This document shows positions 1 through 10,002 of a DNA stretch of 64,000 nucleotides, piece after piece. The DNA is from JAWKZG01 sp041396125. GTDB lineage: Bacteria > Pseudomonadota > Gammaproteobacteria > Competibacterales > Competibacteraceae. Below the pieces are notes generated by a model. That model saw nothing but the letters and a program-made list of their open reading frames with translations, had not been told where the DNA came from and made no database searches. Numbering within the stretch: the stretch's first letter is position 1; the number at the start of each line of letters is the position of its first letter. The position numbers and the translations under genes were made by a program. The DNA is taken from assembly GCA_041396125.1 (NCBI GenBank), contig JAWKZG010000010.1:1-64000 (forward strand), given 5' to 3'.

Positions 1-445
1 TATTCACCGGGACGACAATGAAGCGGCCATTGTAGGTCACGCTGTCCAAAACAACTTTTGGCATGATGTGATGCCAGTTTTGGCGTTGTGCGATGGGCTC
101 GACATCAGCCACTAAATTCAACTCTGCTAATTCAACAATATTGCTGCCCGCATGCCACTGCATCAGTGTCGGTGGTAACCCTTCTGCGAGTCGGCTGATC
201 ATTGCACCTCGCATTCTGTTTTGATCCGGCAGGGGTGTTGCCACCCACTGGCCCCCATCCGCTTCGAACTGTTGTTGCAAAACGCGTAATGCGGCATGCT
301 CACCAGGGCTTACCCAATAATGCATAATTTCGGCCCATGGACGCTCCTGTGCCAGCACAGTGACACTAGCCCCTAGCGTCAGGATTACGACCCGCTGAAG
401 CAGGGTTCCGAACAAACGGCATATCGTGGCAGTACATGACCTCAT
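1..445 (-). CDS. ABC transporter sugar-binding protein, N-terminal part
   Basis: The first 148 codons of a minus-strand gene are visible and it runs off the left edge. The protein opens with a hydrophobic leader (about residues 8-30, ending near VLAQ) followed by EIMHYWVSPGEHAALRVL. That matches the start of family 1 extracellular sugar-binding proteins (glucose/mannose type, usual form EVLHWWTSGGE). It would bind a sugar in the periplasm and deliver it to an ABC permease that is not in this window. The ATG at 445 is chosen because the next in-frame Met would remove the signal peptide. No strong ribosome binding site is visible. The family is fairly clear; the sugar is unknown. Confidence 0.72.
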   Translation of the reverse strand, partial: MRSCTATICRLFGTLLQRVVILTLGASVTVLAQERPWAEIMHYWVSPGEHAALRVLQQQFEADGGQWVATPLPDQNRMRGAMISRLAEGLPPTLMQWHAGSNIVELAELNLVADVEPIAQRQNWHHIMPKVVLDSVTYNGRFIVVPVN

Positions 446-470
446 GATAGGTAATGATAAGAAAATTTGA

Positions 471-500
471 GGCCGCTTGAGGGCGCGGCTATTAGCGGCC
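471..500. terminator. Inverted repeat between the EAL gene and the binding-protein gene
   Basis: GGCCGCT (471-477) and AGCGGCC (494-500) form a perfect 7-bp stem with a 16-nt loop. On the minus strand the stem is followed by a T-rich stretch (TCAAATTTTC), so it could end transcription of the upstream EAL gene. The T run is imperfect and the call is tentative. Confidence 0.3.
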
Positions 501-629
501 GTATGATCAAAGTGTGTTGAGCGTGCTGCAGGGCGAGATACTCTGGGATATTTTCAGGTGTCAAGGGCCGAAAAAAAATACGCCTGCTACCATATCACAG
601 CCCTGGTGCGTCAGAAAGCTGGCAAGCAT

Positions 630-3560
630 CTAGCCAATCCGGCGTTCTTCCAGCAGCTGGGTAATCTGTTCGAACGACACCGGCGGACTATACAGATAGC
701 CCTGAAACTCATCGCATTTGAGCACGCTGAGATAACGCTTCTGATCGTGCGTTTCCACCCCTTCGGCGATTACCTTCAGCCCCAGTGTGTGTGCCAGCGA
801 AATGATCGCCGAGACGATACTCATACTGTTGGCATCATCCACCATGGTCATGGTGAACGAGCGGTCGATTTTCAAGGCATCCACCGGTAAACGCGCCAGA
901 TACCCCAGGGACGAAAAACCGGTGCCGAAATCGTCGATAGCGATCTTGATACCCATCGTCCGCAGTTGCTGCAATTTGCCCACGGTGGTATCGAGATCCT
1001 CGATCAACTGACTTTCGGTCAGCTCCAGATCCAGCCCGTGCGGGCCGGCGCGGGTGGTTTTAATGCTCTCGGCAATACTGTCAACGAAATCCTCCCGGCG
1101 CAACTGCACCGCCGAGATATTCACCGCGATACGCGGCGGTTGTAAACCCTGGATATACCACTGATGGTAATCGGTCAGAGCCTGGCGAATGACCCAGCGC
1201 CCGACGTCCAGGATCATGCCGGTTTCCTCCAGCAAAGGGATAAAGCAGCCCGGCGGTATAAGCCCCTGCTCCGGATCATGCCAGCGCAGCAACGCCTCTA
1301 GTCCGCTGACTGCGCCCGTCATCAGATCGATTTTAGGTTGGTAATGCAACACAAACTGCTGCTGCTCCAGTGCCTGACGCAGTTTGATTTCCAGTGTCAG
1401 GGTGGCCGACACGGCGGCGTTCATTTGCGGCTGGTATAAGAGCCGGCGCTCACCGCGGGATTTGGCTTCTTTCAGGGCGATTTCGGCATTCTTGAGCAGC
1501 ACTTCGGACTCGCTGCCATCGTGTGGAGCCAGCGCAATACCGAGCGTCAGGGTCAGTCGGAACACCTTGCCCTCAACCTTGATCGGCTGGTACAGCAGCT
1601 CGTGCAGCGGGGTTTCAATCCGCTGGGCAATATCGGCCGCGCTCTTGAGGCCCGTAATAATGCCACCAAAGCAGTCGGCAGCAATGCGCCCGATATTTTC
1701 GGCTTCCGGCCAGTGCTGGCGAAAGCGCTTCGCCAACTCGCACAATAAGGCATCGCCTGCCTGGCGGCCCAGCGTTTCGTTGATGTGGCGAAACCGGTTG
1801 ATATCACAGAGCACGATCGCCACCAGGGTTTGATCACGCTGGGCACGGCGGGCTTCGCGATCAATATGGTCGCTAAACAAGGTGCGGTTCGGCAAGCCGG
1901 TCAGCACATCGTAATACGCCAGGTAGTCCAGCTGCTGCACTTTGGCCAGGTAATCCAGCGCGAAGGAAATATCACCAGCCATCTCGGTCAGCAGCTTGAC
2001 TTCATCTCCGGTAAAGACATTGGCCTCCTTGGACAATAGCGTGAACAGGCCGATCAAAGCACCTTCCCTGAACAGCGGCAAGACGATCAGCGCCCGATAG
2101 CCAAGTCGGTGTGACAGACGCCGCCGTTCATTGGTATGACCGCGCTGCATGTCAGCACCGAGATCATTGATCACTGCCACTTGCCGGGTATTGATTACTC
2201 GGCCCCAAGCCTGCAAGGATGTCCCTTGCGCTCTCAGCGCACTGAATGAAGCCGAATCTGGGCCGGATGCGGCGATCGGAGTGATCTGTCTGGTCGCTGC
2301 ATCAACCCCGTCAACCCAGGCCATGCCAAAGCTGCCGGTTTCCACCGCCATGCTGCAGGCATCATCGAATAGCTCCTGCTGATCACGCACCCGGACGATC
2401 AATGCATTGATACCGCTTAACATCGCATACATCCGGTTCAGGCGGTGAATCTTATACTCAGCCTGTTTGCGAGCCGTAATATCCGTGAAAAAAATACTTA
2501 AACCGCTGTCCTGAGCTGGATATATCCGATTCTCAAACCAGCGGTCCCAGGGCGGGAAATAGAATTCTGTCTGGAGCGGTATCCGATCACGCATTGCACG
2601 CTGGAAATCCTTCTGAAGTACAGTACCGGCACTATCAGGAAATTCTTTCCATATATTTTTTCCCAGCAACGCCTCAGGCTGGCGGCCTAATAATTTTTCG
2701 GCCCTGCTATTAACGAAGGTATAGCACCATTCACTATCCAGCGCGACAAAGGCATCCGATATGCTCTCCAGCAGGGCTCCCCGTTGTTGCTGCGCGGTCA
2801 GTTTCTGGTGCTCGGTGATATCCACATGCGAGCCGAGCATTGCGGACCGGGTTTCCTCATCCGCATCAGAGATCAGTGAAGCCTGAGTATAAATCCAGCG
2901 GTAGCTGCCGTCTTTATGACGAAAGCGAAACTCTTGCTGGTAACCCCGCACCGGTTTCTGCAGATAGGCCTGCAACGCGTTTTTTATGCACTCCGAATCG
3001 TCAGGATGAACCCGCGACTGCCATTCCGAAAAATCGTTTGAAAGCTCCTCATCCCGGTAGCCGATCTGGCGTTTCCATTCGGGTGAGTAATACACCTGGT
3101 CGGTGCACAGATCCCAGTCCCACAGTCCCACCTGACCAGCCTGGATAGCGGCCCGCAGATGCGGCATAGCGTTGGATTCAGCGGACACCTGTCCACTCAG
3201 ATCGTGAATTGTAGTTAAAAATATTGTGTCGGAAAGTGCACAGCTATGAATTTGCACGGGGAAACGGGAGCCGTTCTTTTGCTGATACTCCCAGCGCTCT
3301 TCTTGTGTCTGCCCGGGTATCACAGGGGGCGCATCAGACCCATCAGTTGCTGGTTTACTCCCAAGCAGATGATCCGATAAGCGCAAATGTTGCAATTCAG
3401 CCAGCGTACAGCCCGCCAGTTTGAGACCTGCCGAATTGGCAGCTATATAATAGCCATCTGTGCTAAGCAGAAATACGCTATCTGTAACGTGTGCAAAATA
3501 GGTATGGAATAACTGAGCCTGCGTTTTTTGCACGGACCCTGTGACAATATTTTTTAACAA
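630..3560 (-). CDS. PAS-GAF sensor with degenerate GGDEF and intact EAL domain
   Basis: A cytoplasmic c-di-GMP protein of about 976 residues with no membrane segment visible. Order: PAS (about 15-120), PAS with PAC (about 140-250), PAS (about 260-365), GAF (about 385-540), GGDEF-like (about 545-705), EAL (about 720-970). The GGDEF signature reads AADCF, so cyclase activity is unlikely. The EAL domain keeps EALLRW, NIS, LTES, DDFGTGFSSL, KIDRSF and EGVET, the metal and catalytic residues of active phosphodiesterases. I infer a sensory c-di-GMP phosphodiesterase. The start is uncertain: an in-frame TTG at 3593 opens the frame, but the TTG at 3560 has GAGGG at 3570-3574, 9 nt upstream, and is preferred. 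It has no operon partner. Confidence 0.85.
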   Translation of the reverse strand: MLKNIVTGSVQKTQAQLFHTYFAHVTDSVFLLSTDGYYIAANSAGLKLAGCTLAELQHLRLSDHLLGSKPATDGSDAPPVIPGQTQEERWEYQQKNGSRFPVQIHSCALSDTIFLTTIHDLSGQVSAESNAMPHLRAAIQAGQVGLWDWDLCTDQVYYSPEWKRQIGYRDEELSNDFSEWQSRVHPDDSECIKNALQAYLQKPVRGYQQEFRFRHKDGSYRWIYTQASLISDADEETRSAMLGSHVDITEHQKLTAQQQRGALLESISDAFVALDSEWCYTFVNSRAEKLLGRQPEALLGKNIWKEFPDSAGTVLQKDFQRAMRDRIPLQTEFYFPPWDRWFENRIYPAQDSGLSIFFTDITARKQAEYKIHRLNRMYAMLSGINALIVRVRDQQELFDDACSMAVETGSFGMAWVDGVDAATRQITPIAASGPDSASFSALRAQGTSLQAWGRVINTRQVAVINDLGADMQRGHTNERRRLSHRLGYRALIVLPLFREGALIGLFTLLSKEANVFTGDEVKLLTEMAGDISFALDYLAKVQQLDYLAYYDVLTGLPNRTLFSDHIDREARRAQRDQTLVAIVLCDINRFRHINETLGRQAGDALLCELAKRFRQHWPEAENIGRIAADCFGGIITGLKSAADIAQRIETPLHELLYQPIKVEGKVFRLTLTLGIALAPHDGSESEVLLKNAEIALKEAKSRGERRLLYQPQMNAAVSATLTLEIKLRQALEQQQFVLHYQPKIDLMTGAVSGLEALLRWHDPEQGLIPPGCFIPLLEETGMILDVGRWVIRQALTDYHQWYIQGLQPPRIAVNISAVQLRREDFVDSIAESIKTTRAGPHGLDLELTESQLIEDLDTTVGKLQQLRTMGIKIAIDDFGTGFSSLGYLARLPVDALKIDRSFTMTMVDDANSMSIVSAIISLAHTLGLKVIAEGVETHDQKRYLSVLKCDEFQGYLYSPPVSFEQITQLLEERRIG

Positions 3561-3593
3561 CTCGAAATTCCCTCGACAACAAGTTGGGCACAA

Positions 3594-4108
3594 AGGGCCT
3601 TAAAGTTAATTACTTGACAACCGCCCAGTTATAATTATTGCGATATTTATTGATGGATATATCGGCAGTAATATTAATCCTTTAACTCTAATTTTATAAA
3701 AAATATTATTTCAAATTACCCAATCAGGAATGTTGTTTCTGGTAATTTACTGATGTGGTCTAATCGATTTTAGATACCTAATTTATGTGTATAGAGGCAG
3801 ATATTTCTAATGATGCCCGATTACCACAGCCGGTTGGCGTTGCCGGGCGGTGCGCGAGCGGGGCAGCCGGGTCTGAGCCTGTTCTTGAGATAGACGGGCC
3901 GACAGATCAACCCGGCGCAGGGTATGCTCCAGGGCTTCCGAAATCCGGCAGCCTACAGCCGGCATACAGCCAGTAAGTAGCCCGGATAAAGTGAAACGGC
4001 ATCCGGGTCCGCATTACAGTACCCATGATGGTTACATCGCTAAACGCCAGAATTTACCCGATGGTACAGGCACCGCCAAGGCGTTGGATTTGCAGGTTTG
4101 GGGTAGAT
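3594..4108. other. Intergenic region left of the CRISPR array
   Basis: About 500 bases without a convincing gene. The first 190 bases are AT-rich and hold the presumed promoter of the minus-strand EAL gene. A dispersed repeat lies at 3972-4040. The last 70 bases before the first CRISPR repeat are GC-rich and show no obvious leader features. Confidence 0.5.
3972..4040. repeat. Dispersed REP-like repeat, copy 1
   Basis: About 70 bases shared with 24834-24905 and 34228-34270. The core is GTAAGTAGCCCGGAT, then a short spacer, then ATCCGGGTCCGCAT. CCCGGAT and ATCCGGG can pair into a hairpin. All three copies lie between genes. The form resembles short palindromic elements found in many proteobacterial genomes. 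Confidence 0.7.
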
Positions 4109-4903
4109 CTCATAACCCCGCATGGGGATTCGTAACACGATTGGGTAGAGCGTATGGGCTGGCACAATAAGGCTCATAACCCCGCATGGGGATTCGTAAC
4201 GGATTTGCGCTGCGGATGAATTGCCGGTTTGCAGTGCTCATAACCCCGCATGGGGATTCGTAACGGATTTGCGCTGCGGATGAATTGCCGGTTTGCAGTG
4301 CTCATAACCCCGCATGGGGATTCGTAACGGATTTGCGCTGCGGATGAATTGCCGGTTTGCAGTGCTCATAACCCCGCATGGGGATTCGTAACGGATTTGC
4401 GCTGCGGATGAATTGCCGGTTTGCAGTGCTCATAACCCCGCATGGGGATTCGTAACGAATTAATACGCCATGCATTAAAAGCAAAAAAGCAACTCATAAA
4501 CCCCGCATGGGGATTCGTAACCAGCCGGTCGGGTCAATCGCCAGTTTGGTCTGCACCCTCATAACCCCGCATGGGATTCGTAACGCGGGCGCTCGATACT
4601 GCGCACCCCGGTAGCTGTACTCATAACCCCGCATGGGGATTCGTAACGTGATTCTTAAGCGCTGGCAACCGCTCTATGCAGACCTCATAACCCCGCATGG
4701 GGATTCGTAACCGGCTCACCCGGCGGCGGGGCTATCAGTTTTACTGTCCTCATAACCCCGCATGGGGATTTCGTAACCAGCACGCCGCGCAATACAGAGA
4801 TTGCATGATTGCGCTCCTTCACCCCGCATGCGGGTTGTAACGCGCATGCCCAGGGATCAGAACGCGTAGCTCGCCCTCATAACCCCGCATGGGGATTCGT
4901 AAC
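4109..4903. CRISPR. CRISPR array, left segment (13 repeats)
   Basis: Thirteen 28-nt repeats with spacers of mostly 36 nt. The plus-strand repeat begins CTCATAACCCCGCATGG and ends GGGGATTCGTAAC, with a CCCC/GGGG palindrome at its centre. First repeat 4109-4136, then a 64-bp period. The spacers at 4201-4236, 4265-4300, 4329-4364 and 4393-4428 are identical. Repeats near 4493, 4558 and 4749 differ in length by one base in a homopolymer, and the one at 4814-4841 is degenerate. The repeat at 4876-4903 is interrupted by the IS21 element. The array serves the type I-D cas genes at 10.1-19.4 kb. Confidence 0.97.
4201..4428. repeat. Four identical consecutive CRISPR spacers
   Basis: One 36-nt spacer beginning GGATTTGCGCTGCGG occurs four times in tandem, each followed by a perfect repeat. 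This is a tandem duplication of a repeat-spacer unit rather than four acquisitions, or an assembly expansion of a 64-bp period. Confidence 0.9.
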
Positions 4904-4973
4904 TGTCAATGGCCATTAAAAATGGTCCACTAGCGGCCATTACTATTGACCCACCTGAGAGGCGTTATTTCGA

Positions 4974-5726
4974 TCAAATCGATTCTGGGTTCAGTTTGTG
5001 TTTGAGCCGATAGCTTTCGCCCCCGAGCATGAAAAGATGAGAGTGATGGATGAGCCGGTCCACGATGGGTACCGCGACATGATCGCCGTGAAAAAACTCG
5101 CCCCAGTTGGTAAAGTCCTTGTTGGTGGTAATAATGACTGAGCGATACTCATAGAGGCTGTTGATCAGTTGGAAGAGGTTATAGACGCCTTGCTTGTTCA
5201 TGGGTAGATAGCCAAGTTCGTCGATGATGAGCAGATCGAATTTGAGCAGGCTGTTGATTTTCTTTTTAAGTTCGCCTTTGAGTTCGGCGAGTTCGAGCAT
5301 CTCGACCAGCGCTAACGCGGTACTGAAGAGCACTTTGTAGCCCGCATCAATCGCCTGCAGACCAATGCCAATCGCTAAATGGGTTTTACCGACGCCGGGC
5401 GGGCCGATGAAGACCACGTTGGCGCGTTCGTCAAGGAAGCTGAAATCGAGCAGTTGTTGGACTTGGCGTTTGGTGATGGTGGTTTGGTGACGATAATCGA
5501 ATTCGGTTAAGCGTTTGGTCACCGGAAAGCTGGCTTTGCGTCGATTCAGCTCGATGCGCTTGAGATTACGCCGCTGCTGTTCGTGCTCGGCCAGCTGATC
5601 GGCGAAGGCCAGATAGGAGATCTCATTGGCTTCGGCCTGAGTGAGCAAATCCGCTAACCCCGTAGCGATACTGTTACAGTTGAGGGCACGGTATTTATGG
5701 GCGACCTGGTCAATGGCAGGAGTCAT
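4974..5726 (-). CDS. istB: IS21 helper ATPase IstB
   Basis: AAA+ ATPase of 250 residues that assists the IstA transposase in target-complex assembly. Walker A GPPGVGKTHLA and Walker B LLIIDELGYLP are visible, with the family ending RLIHHSHLFMLGGESYRLK. The ATG at 5726 (MTPAIDQV) is chosen because GAGGTCG lies just upstream and it overlaps the end of istA, as expected for translational coupling. A longer frame from 5768 is possible but would overlap istA by 59 bases. The gene appears intact. Confidence 0.93.
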   Translation of the reverse strand: MTPAIDQVAHKYRALNCNSIATGLADLLTQAEANEISYLAFADQLAEHEQQRRNLKRIELNRRKASFPVTKRLTEFDYRHQTTITKRQVQQLLDFSFLDERANVVFIGPPGVGKTHLAIGIGLQAIDAGYKVLFSTALALVEMLELAELKGELKKKINSLLKFDLLIIDELGYLPMNKQGVYNLFQLINSLYEYRSVIITTNKDFTNWGEFFHGDHVAVPIVDRLIHHSHLFMLGGESYRLKHKLNPESI

Positions 5727-7272
5727 GGTCGACCTCCGTGCTGTGCGTGCTCGGGACCAGAGCGGCATACGGCGACAATGCGGTGTCGGGTTCTGAGCTA
5801 CCCGACACGGGGTTGGGTAACGGTTCCTGCAAGCGTTCAGGATGGCTCTGATAAGCCAGCAGATAATCGCGAATCTGGGTGGTGGTCAACAGGCTGCGAT
5901 CACACAACTGGCGCAGCAGCGCCGGTGGCATGGGATAGCGCTCAAGGAGGCTTTTCAGGCCTCGCAGTTGATCTCGGTAGATGCGCGGGCTGGTTTTTTT
6001 GAGTAGCGCACACAAGCCTTCACCCGCGCAATCGCCCAGCTGTTGGCCGATCAGGTGTTCCAACTCAATGATCTGCTGTTGCTTATTGCGATAGTGATCG
6101 GTGTTTTTGATAATCTGCCCCTGGCCCAAACAGAGTGTATGACGGGCGATCTCCTGACCGCTATCGAGGGCACTGAGCACCAACTGCGAACCGTGCTCAT
6201 GCACCCCGACCCGGGCCTGCTGATAAACGAGAGGGGCGGAGTATTTATTGGCTTTCCACGCCAGCAAGCCGGTTTTATCCACGTGCCGCGTGGCACCCGG
6301 TGAACGGGGCTGGCTTAGATAGGCCGGGGTTAGATAGGAACGCATGTGCTTCTTTTCATCGCGGGCATAACGCTGGTGCGGTGATTCGCCGGTGGTGGCG
6401 TGCAGGCGGACATTGGCGGTGTCCTCCAGCCACTGCTGCACATGCGTTTCTAAGGCTGACCACTCGGCAAAGGTTTCTCCCGCCAGCGCATTGTGTTTGA
6501 CGTATTTCACCCCCGCTTCGACCTTGCCCTTACTTTCCGGATCGTAGCCTTCGCAGGCCTGGATACGAAAGCCTGCCGCTGTGGCATAGGCATGGAAGGC
6601 TTGATTCAGGGTCAGCTCCCGATACTGCTCGTGCAGTACCACTAGTTTGGTTTGATCATAGATACACTCTTCGGGGCAACCGCCAAAATAACGAAACGCC
6701 GCGTCATGCATCGCCACGAAAGTATCGGTGTTGATCGGAACCCGAGACAGGCCGACATGCATCAGCCGTGAGTAGGACAAGACAAACACCACAAAATACA
6801 CCGGCCGATCCAGCTCCCCTATGCGTACCCCGCGCAGTTCCCCGCCATCGACTTGGCACTGCATCCCAGGCACCATGTCCAGCACCGGTTCATAACGCCG
6901 TTGCTGGGCCACCGTCAGCGTGGTTTTGAGTTGGCTGATATAACGCCGTGCCGTGCGCTCTGAAACCACTAACTGGGGTTCCTTGGTACGCAGTTTGACC
7001 CAGACCTTGGTCGCACTCAGTCCTGGAAAACGCTTCAACAGATGAATGATGTAAGCGCGTTGACCATCCAGACGCTGGTGTCGCCGCCGAACCGTCTGCT
7101 GTTGCTGGGTGAGCGTTTCGTCTTGCTTCAGGTATTTCTTGACCGTGGTACGCGATATCCCCAACTGCCGCGCTATCGCACGGATCGTGAGGCCCTCGCC
7201 GTTGTCATATAACGCTTTTATCTTGTGTATCACACGCCACTCCTTCAAGGATTGCCTCCCGCCTAAGATCAT
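5710..7272 (-). CDS. istA: IS21 transposase IstA
   Basis: DDE transposase of about 520 residues. The N-terminal helix-turn-helix (about 25-65, RAIARQLGISRTTVKKYLK) binds the ends. The catalytic core follows, with Asp in CQVDGGE, Asp in YDQTKLV and Glu in SKGKVEAGVKYVK. The length is normal for the family and the frame is uninterrupted, so the element may be active. Start choice: ATG at 7272; a TTG at 7278 is in frame, and a TTG at 7248 has GGGAGG six bases upstream and could be the true start. Confidence 0.93.
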   Translation of the reverse strand: MILGGRQSLKEWRVIHKIKALYDNGEGLTIRAIARQLGISRTTVKKYLKQDETLTQQQQTVRRRHQRLDGQRAYIIHLLKRFPGLSATKVWVKLRTKEPQLVVSERTARRYISQLKTTLTVAQQRRYEPVLDMVPGMQCQVDGGELRGVRIGELDRPVYFVVFVLSYSRLMHVGLSRVPINTDTFVAMHDAAFRYFGGCPEECIYDQTKLVVLHEQYRELTLNQAFHAYATAAGFRIQACEGYDPESKGKVEAGVKYVKHNALAGETFAEWSALETHVQQWLEDTANVRLHATTGESPHQRYARDEKKHMRSYLTPAYLSQPRSPGATRHVDKTGLLAWKANKYSAPLVYQQARVGVHEHGSQLVLSALDSGQEIARHTLCLGQGQIIKNTDHYRNKQQQIIELEHLIGQQLGDCAGEGLCALLKKTSPRIYRDQLRGLKSLLERYPMPPALLRQLCDRSLLTTTQIRDYLLAYQSHPERLQEPLPNPVSGSSEPDTALSPYAALVPSTHSTEVDHDSCH

Positions 7273-7372
7273 CGCCAAGGACGGGCAGCGTACGGCCTTA
7301 TGGCCTTGATGTCCTCTCAGGGTGGGTCATTTTTATTGGCCGATAGTGGCTCAGTTTAATTGGCCATTAACA

Positions 7373-10002
7373 CGTAACCAGCGTTGTGCCGCGTTTTCGA
7401 TCAGCGCGATAGTCTCATAACCCCGCATGGGGATTCGTAACCCTGAACGATCTGGCGGACCGAGACACACAATCTGGATCCTCATAACCCCGCATGGGGA
7501 TTCGTAACGATCTTGTCGACCAGATCATCTGCCACTGCCAGGTCCTCATAACCCCGCATGGGGATTCGTAAATGCTCGCCGCCTGAATCCCATGCTTCAC
7601 CGAACACCTCATAACCCCGCATGAGGATTCGTAACTTCCTGATGGCTTAATTTGGGTTGATGAATTCAACTCATAACCCCCGCATGGGGATTCGTAACAA
7701 TCAGCGCAAATCATCGATTGCGGCCAGTGTTGTACTCATAACCCCGCATGGGGATTCGTAACTCGTTCGAGATCTCGGTCAAATCGCTCATTGAGCAGCT
7801 CATAACCCCGCATGGGGATTCGTAACCGATCTGATAAAACACAAACCTACCCTTGCGCTTTCTCTCATAACCCCGCATGGGGATTCGTAACCTGTTGATT
7901 TGGCCGTGTGGCTGGATGGCAGTATTCCTCATAACCCCGCATGGGGATTCGTAACTATCTCCATAGGATGAAGCAGGAGCCGGGCTGCGACCTCATAACC
8001 CCGCATGGGGATTCGTAACCCGGACGTTGACGACGAACCGCCGCATTTGCTGCTCCTCACTAACCCCGCATGGGGATTCGTAACCGCGCTATTCCGTCCA
8101 TGCGCGTGGTTATCACGAGACTCATAACCCCGCATGGGGATTCGTAACCTGATGACCAAAGCCAGCCGAACCAGGTTATCAACCAGCTCATAACCCCGCA
8201 TGGGGATTCGTAACTGATTTATGAGATGGTCGAAGACCGAATCGACGGCTCATAACCCCGCATGGGGATTCGTAACATACTGCGCAACTGCCCGGAGTTC
8301 TCCGCGATCCAGCTCATAACCCCGCATGGGGATTCGTAACCAGGAAGCAGGCCTCTCGTGAGTTTGTCGAAATTACCTCATAACCCCATGGGGATTCGTA
8401 ACGTGCCCTCGGATATCGATGCCGTTGCCGAGCGCGTTCTCATAACCCCGCATGGGGATTCGTAACTGATTTATGAGATGGTCGAAGACCCCGAATCGAC
8501 GGCTCATAACCCCGCATGGGGATTCGTAACTCAGAAACCGGAGCGCATTGAGGACGGCTACCAATGGCTCATAACCCCGCATGGGGATTCGCAACACCAA
8601 CTCCTTGACGTGTGCCAGCACACAAATTCGCTCATAACCCCGCATGGGGATTCGTAACACGTGGACTCAATCGGGCCCACGTCCTCAACGGGTTCTCATA
8701 ACTCCCGCATGGGGATTCGTAACCGTCCGCCTCACCGATTACCGCATCCACATCAACCCCTCATAACCCCGCATGGGGATTCGTAACGCCATCAATACGC
8801 CGGTCGCCAGTGTTTACGAAGCGCTCATAACCCCGCATGGGGATTCGTAACGTCACTCGTGCTCATGTGCGTTCTCCAGTTCGTCCACTCATAACCCCGC
8901 ATGGGGATTCGTAACCGGGCCGGTATCGTCTGGGGCGATTGGCTGCGGCATCTCATAACCCCGCATGGGGATTCGTAACCTGCCGATCAACGAATGCCCC
9001 ACCAATTTGGAGCGCCTCATAACCCCGCATGGGGATTCGTAACTCATCCGGTGGCGATTCAAGCAGCAATGGATGAGCTCTCATAACCCCGCATGGGGAT
9101 TCGTAACATTCGGCTGCAGCGGGAGCAGCTTGACGCACTGACACTCATAACCCCCGCATGGGGATTCGTAACCACCGGCTCGGCTGCCGTGTAATCAGGC
9201 GGCAACGTCTCATAACCCCGCATGGGGATTCGTAACTCATCGAAACCGACAGATTTCCAGGCCGGTGGCTGTCTCATAACCCCGCATGGGGATTCGTAAC
9301 TCATGATTCGCTCTCAAATCTCAACCGCCATAGCCCTCATAACCCCGCATGGGGATTCGTAACGTAAAGAGCGTGTAGCGCCACGGGAAAAGCGTTTCCT
9401 CATAACCCCGCATGGGGATTCGTAACCAGCGCATCCTGGGCCAGCGCAGGCGCGCAGGATTGGCTCATAACCCCGCATGGGGATTCGTAACGCTGCCGTC
9501 ACCGCATGATTGGTGGCGTATCCCAGACTCATAACCCCGCATGGGGATTCGTAACTTGTCTAATCCAGTTTCGCGCTTTTGTTGAAACTGATCCTCATAA
9601 CCCCGCATGGGGATTCGTAACGTATCCCTGGCTAGAGGCCAAATACGATGTTATCCACCATAACCCCGCATGGGGATTCGTACTACTTGAAGCCTTCACC
9701 TACGCGGCCCGCCGTTATCTCATAACCCCGCATGGGGATTCGTAACGGGCGATATTGGCGACTATCTTAATTTGGTGATGGACTCATAACCCCGCATGGG
9801 GATTCGTAACGCCGGGATAATTGACACCCTTGCGCCAGAGGATGAGCTCATAACCCCGCATGGGGATTCGTAACCAATCAGCTCAATCATGCCTTTATCC
9901 ATGCTGTCAGCTCATAACCCCGCATGGGGATTCGTAACCACGGTGCTCGCAAAGAAACCAGTGCCATGAAACAGCTCATAACCCCGCATGGGGATTCGTA
10001 AC
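7373..10002. CRISPR. CRISPR array, right segment (41 repeats)
   Basis: Continuation of the array after the IS21 element: the duplicated repeat end CGTAAC (7373-7378), one spacer, then 41 repeats from 7414-7441 to 9975-10002, with spacers of about 35-37 nt. Most repeats are perfect. Variants include G to A near 7624, extra bases at about 7670, 8056, 8695 and 9144, a 2-base loss at 8377, and a degenerate copy at 9657-9684. The spacers at about 8215 and 8467 are the same sequence apart from a 2-base insertion. The last repeat lies 121 bases from the end of cas2. Confidence 0.97.

Larger units (their letters stand above)
4904..7372. mobile_element. IS21-family insertion sequence inside a CRISPR repeat
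   Basis: Complete element of 2469 bp. The left end reads TGTCAATGGCCATTAAAAAT and the right end, on the other strand, TGTTAATGGCCAATTAAACT. The ends continue as imperfect inverted copies down to a shared CCTGAGAGG. It carries istA and istB. The six bases CGTAAC flank it on both sides (4898-4903 and 7373-7378), a typical IS21 target duplication. CGTAAC is also the last six bases of the CRISPR repeat, so the insertion went into the 3' end of a repeat and split the array in two. Confidence 0.93.

Noticed and set aside
3785..3976. 63-codon frame left of the array
   Set aside because: No family match, runs into the REP-like repeat, no ribosome binding site.
7415..9745. Open frames across the CRISPR array, both strands
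   Set aside because: They repeat LRIPMRGYE- or NPAWGFV-like peptides, which are just translated repeats.
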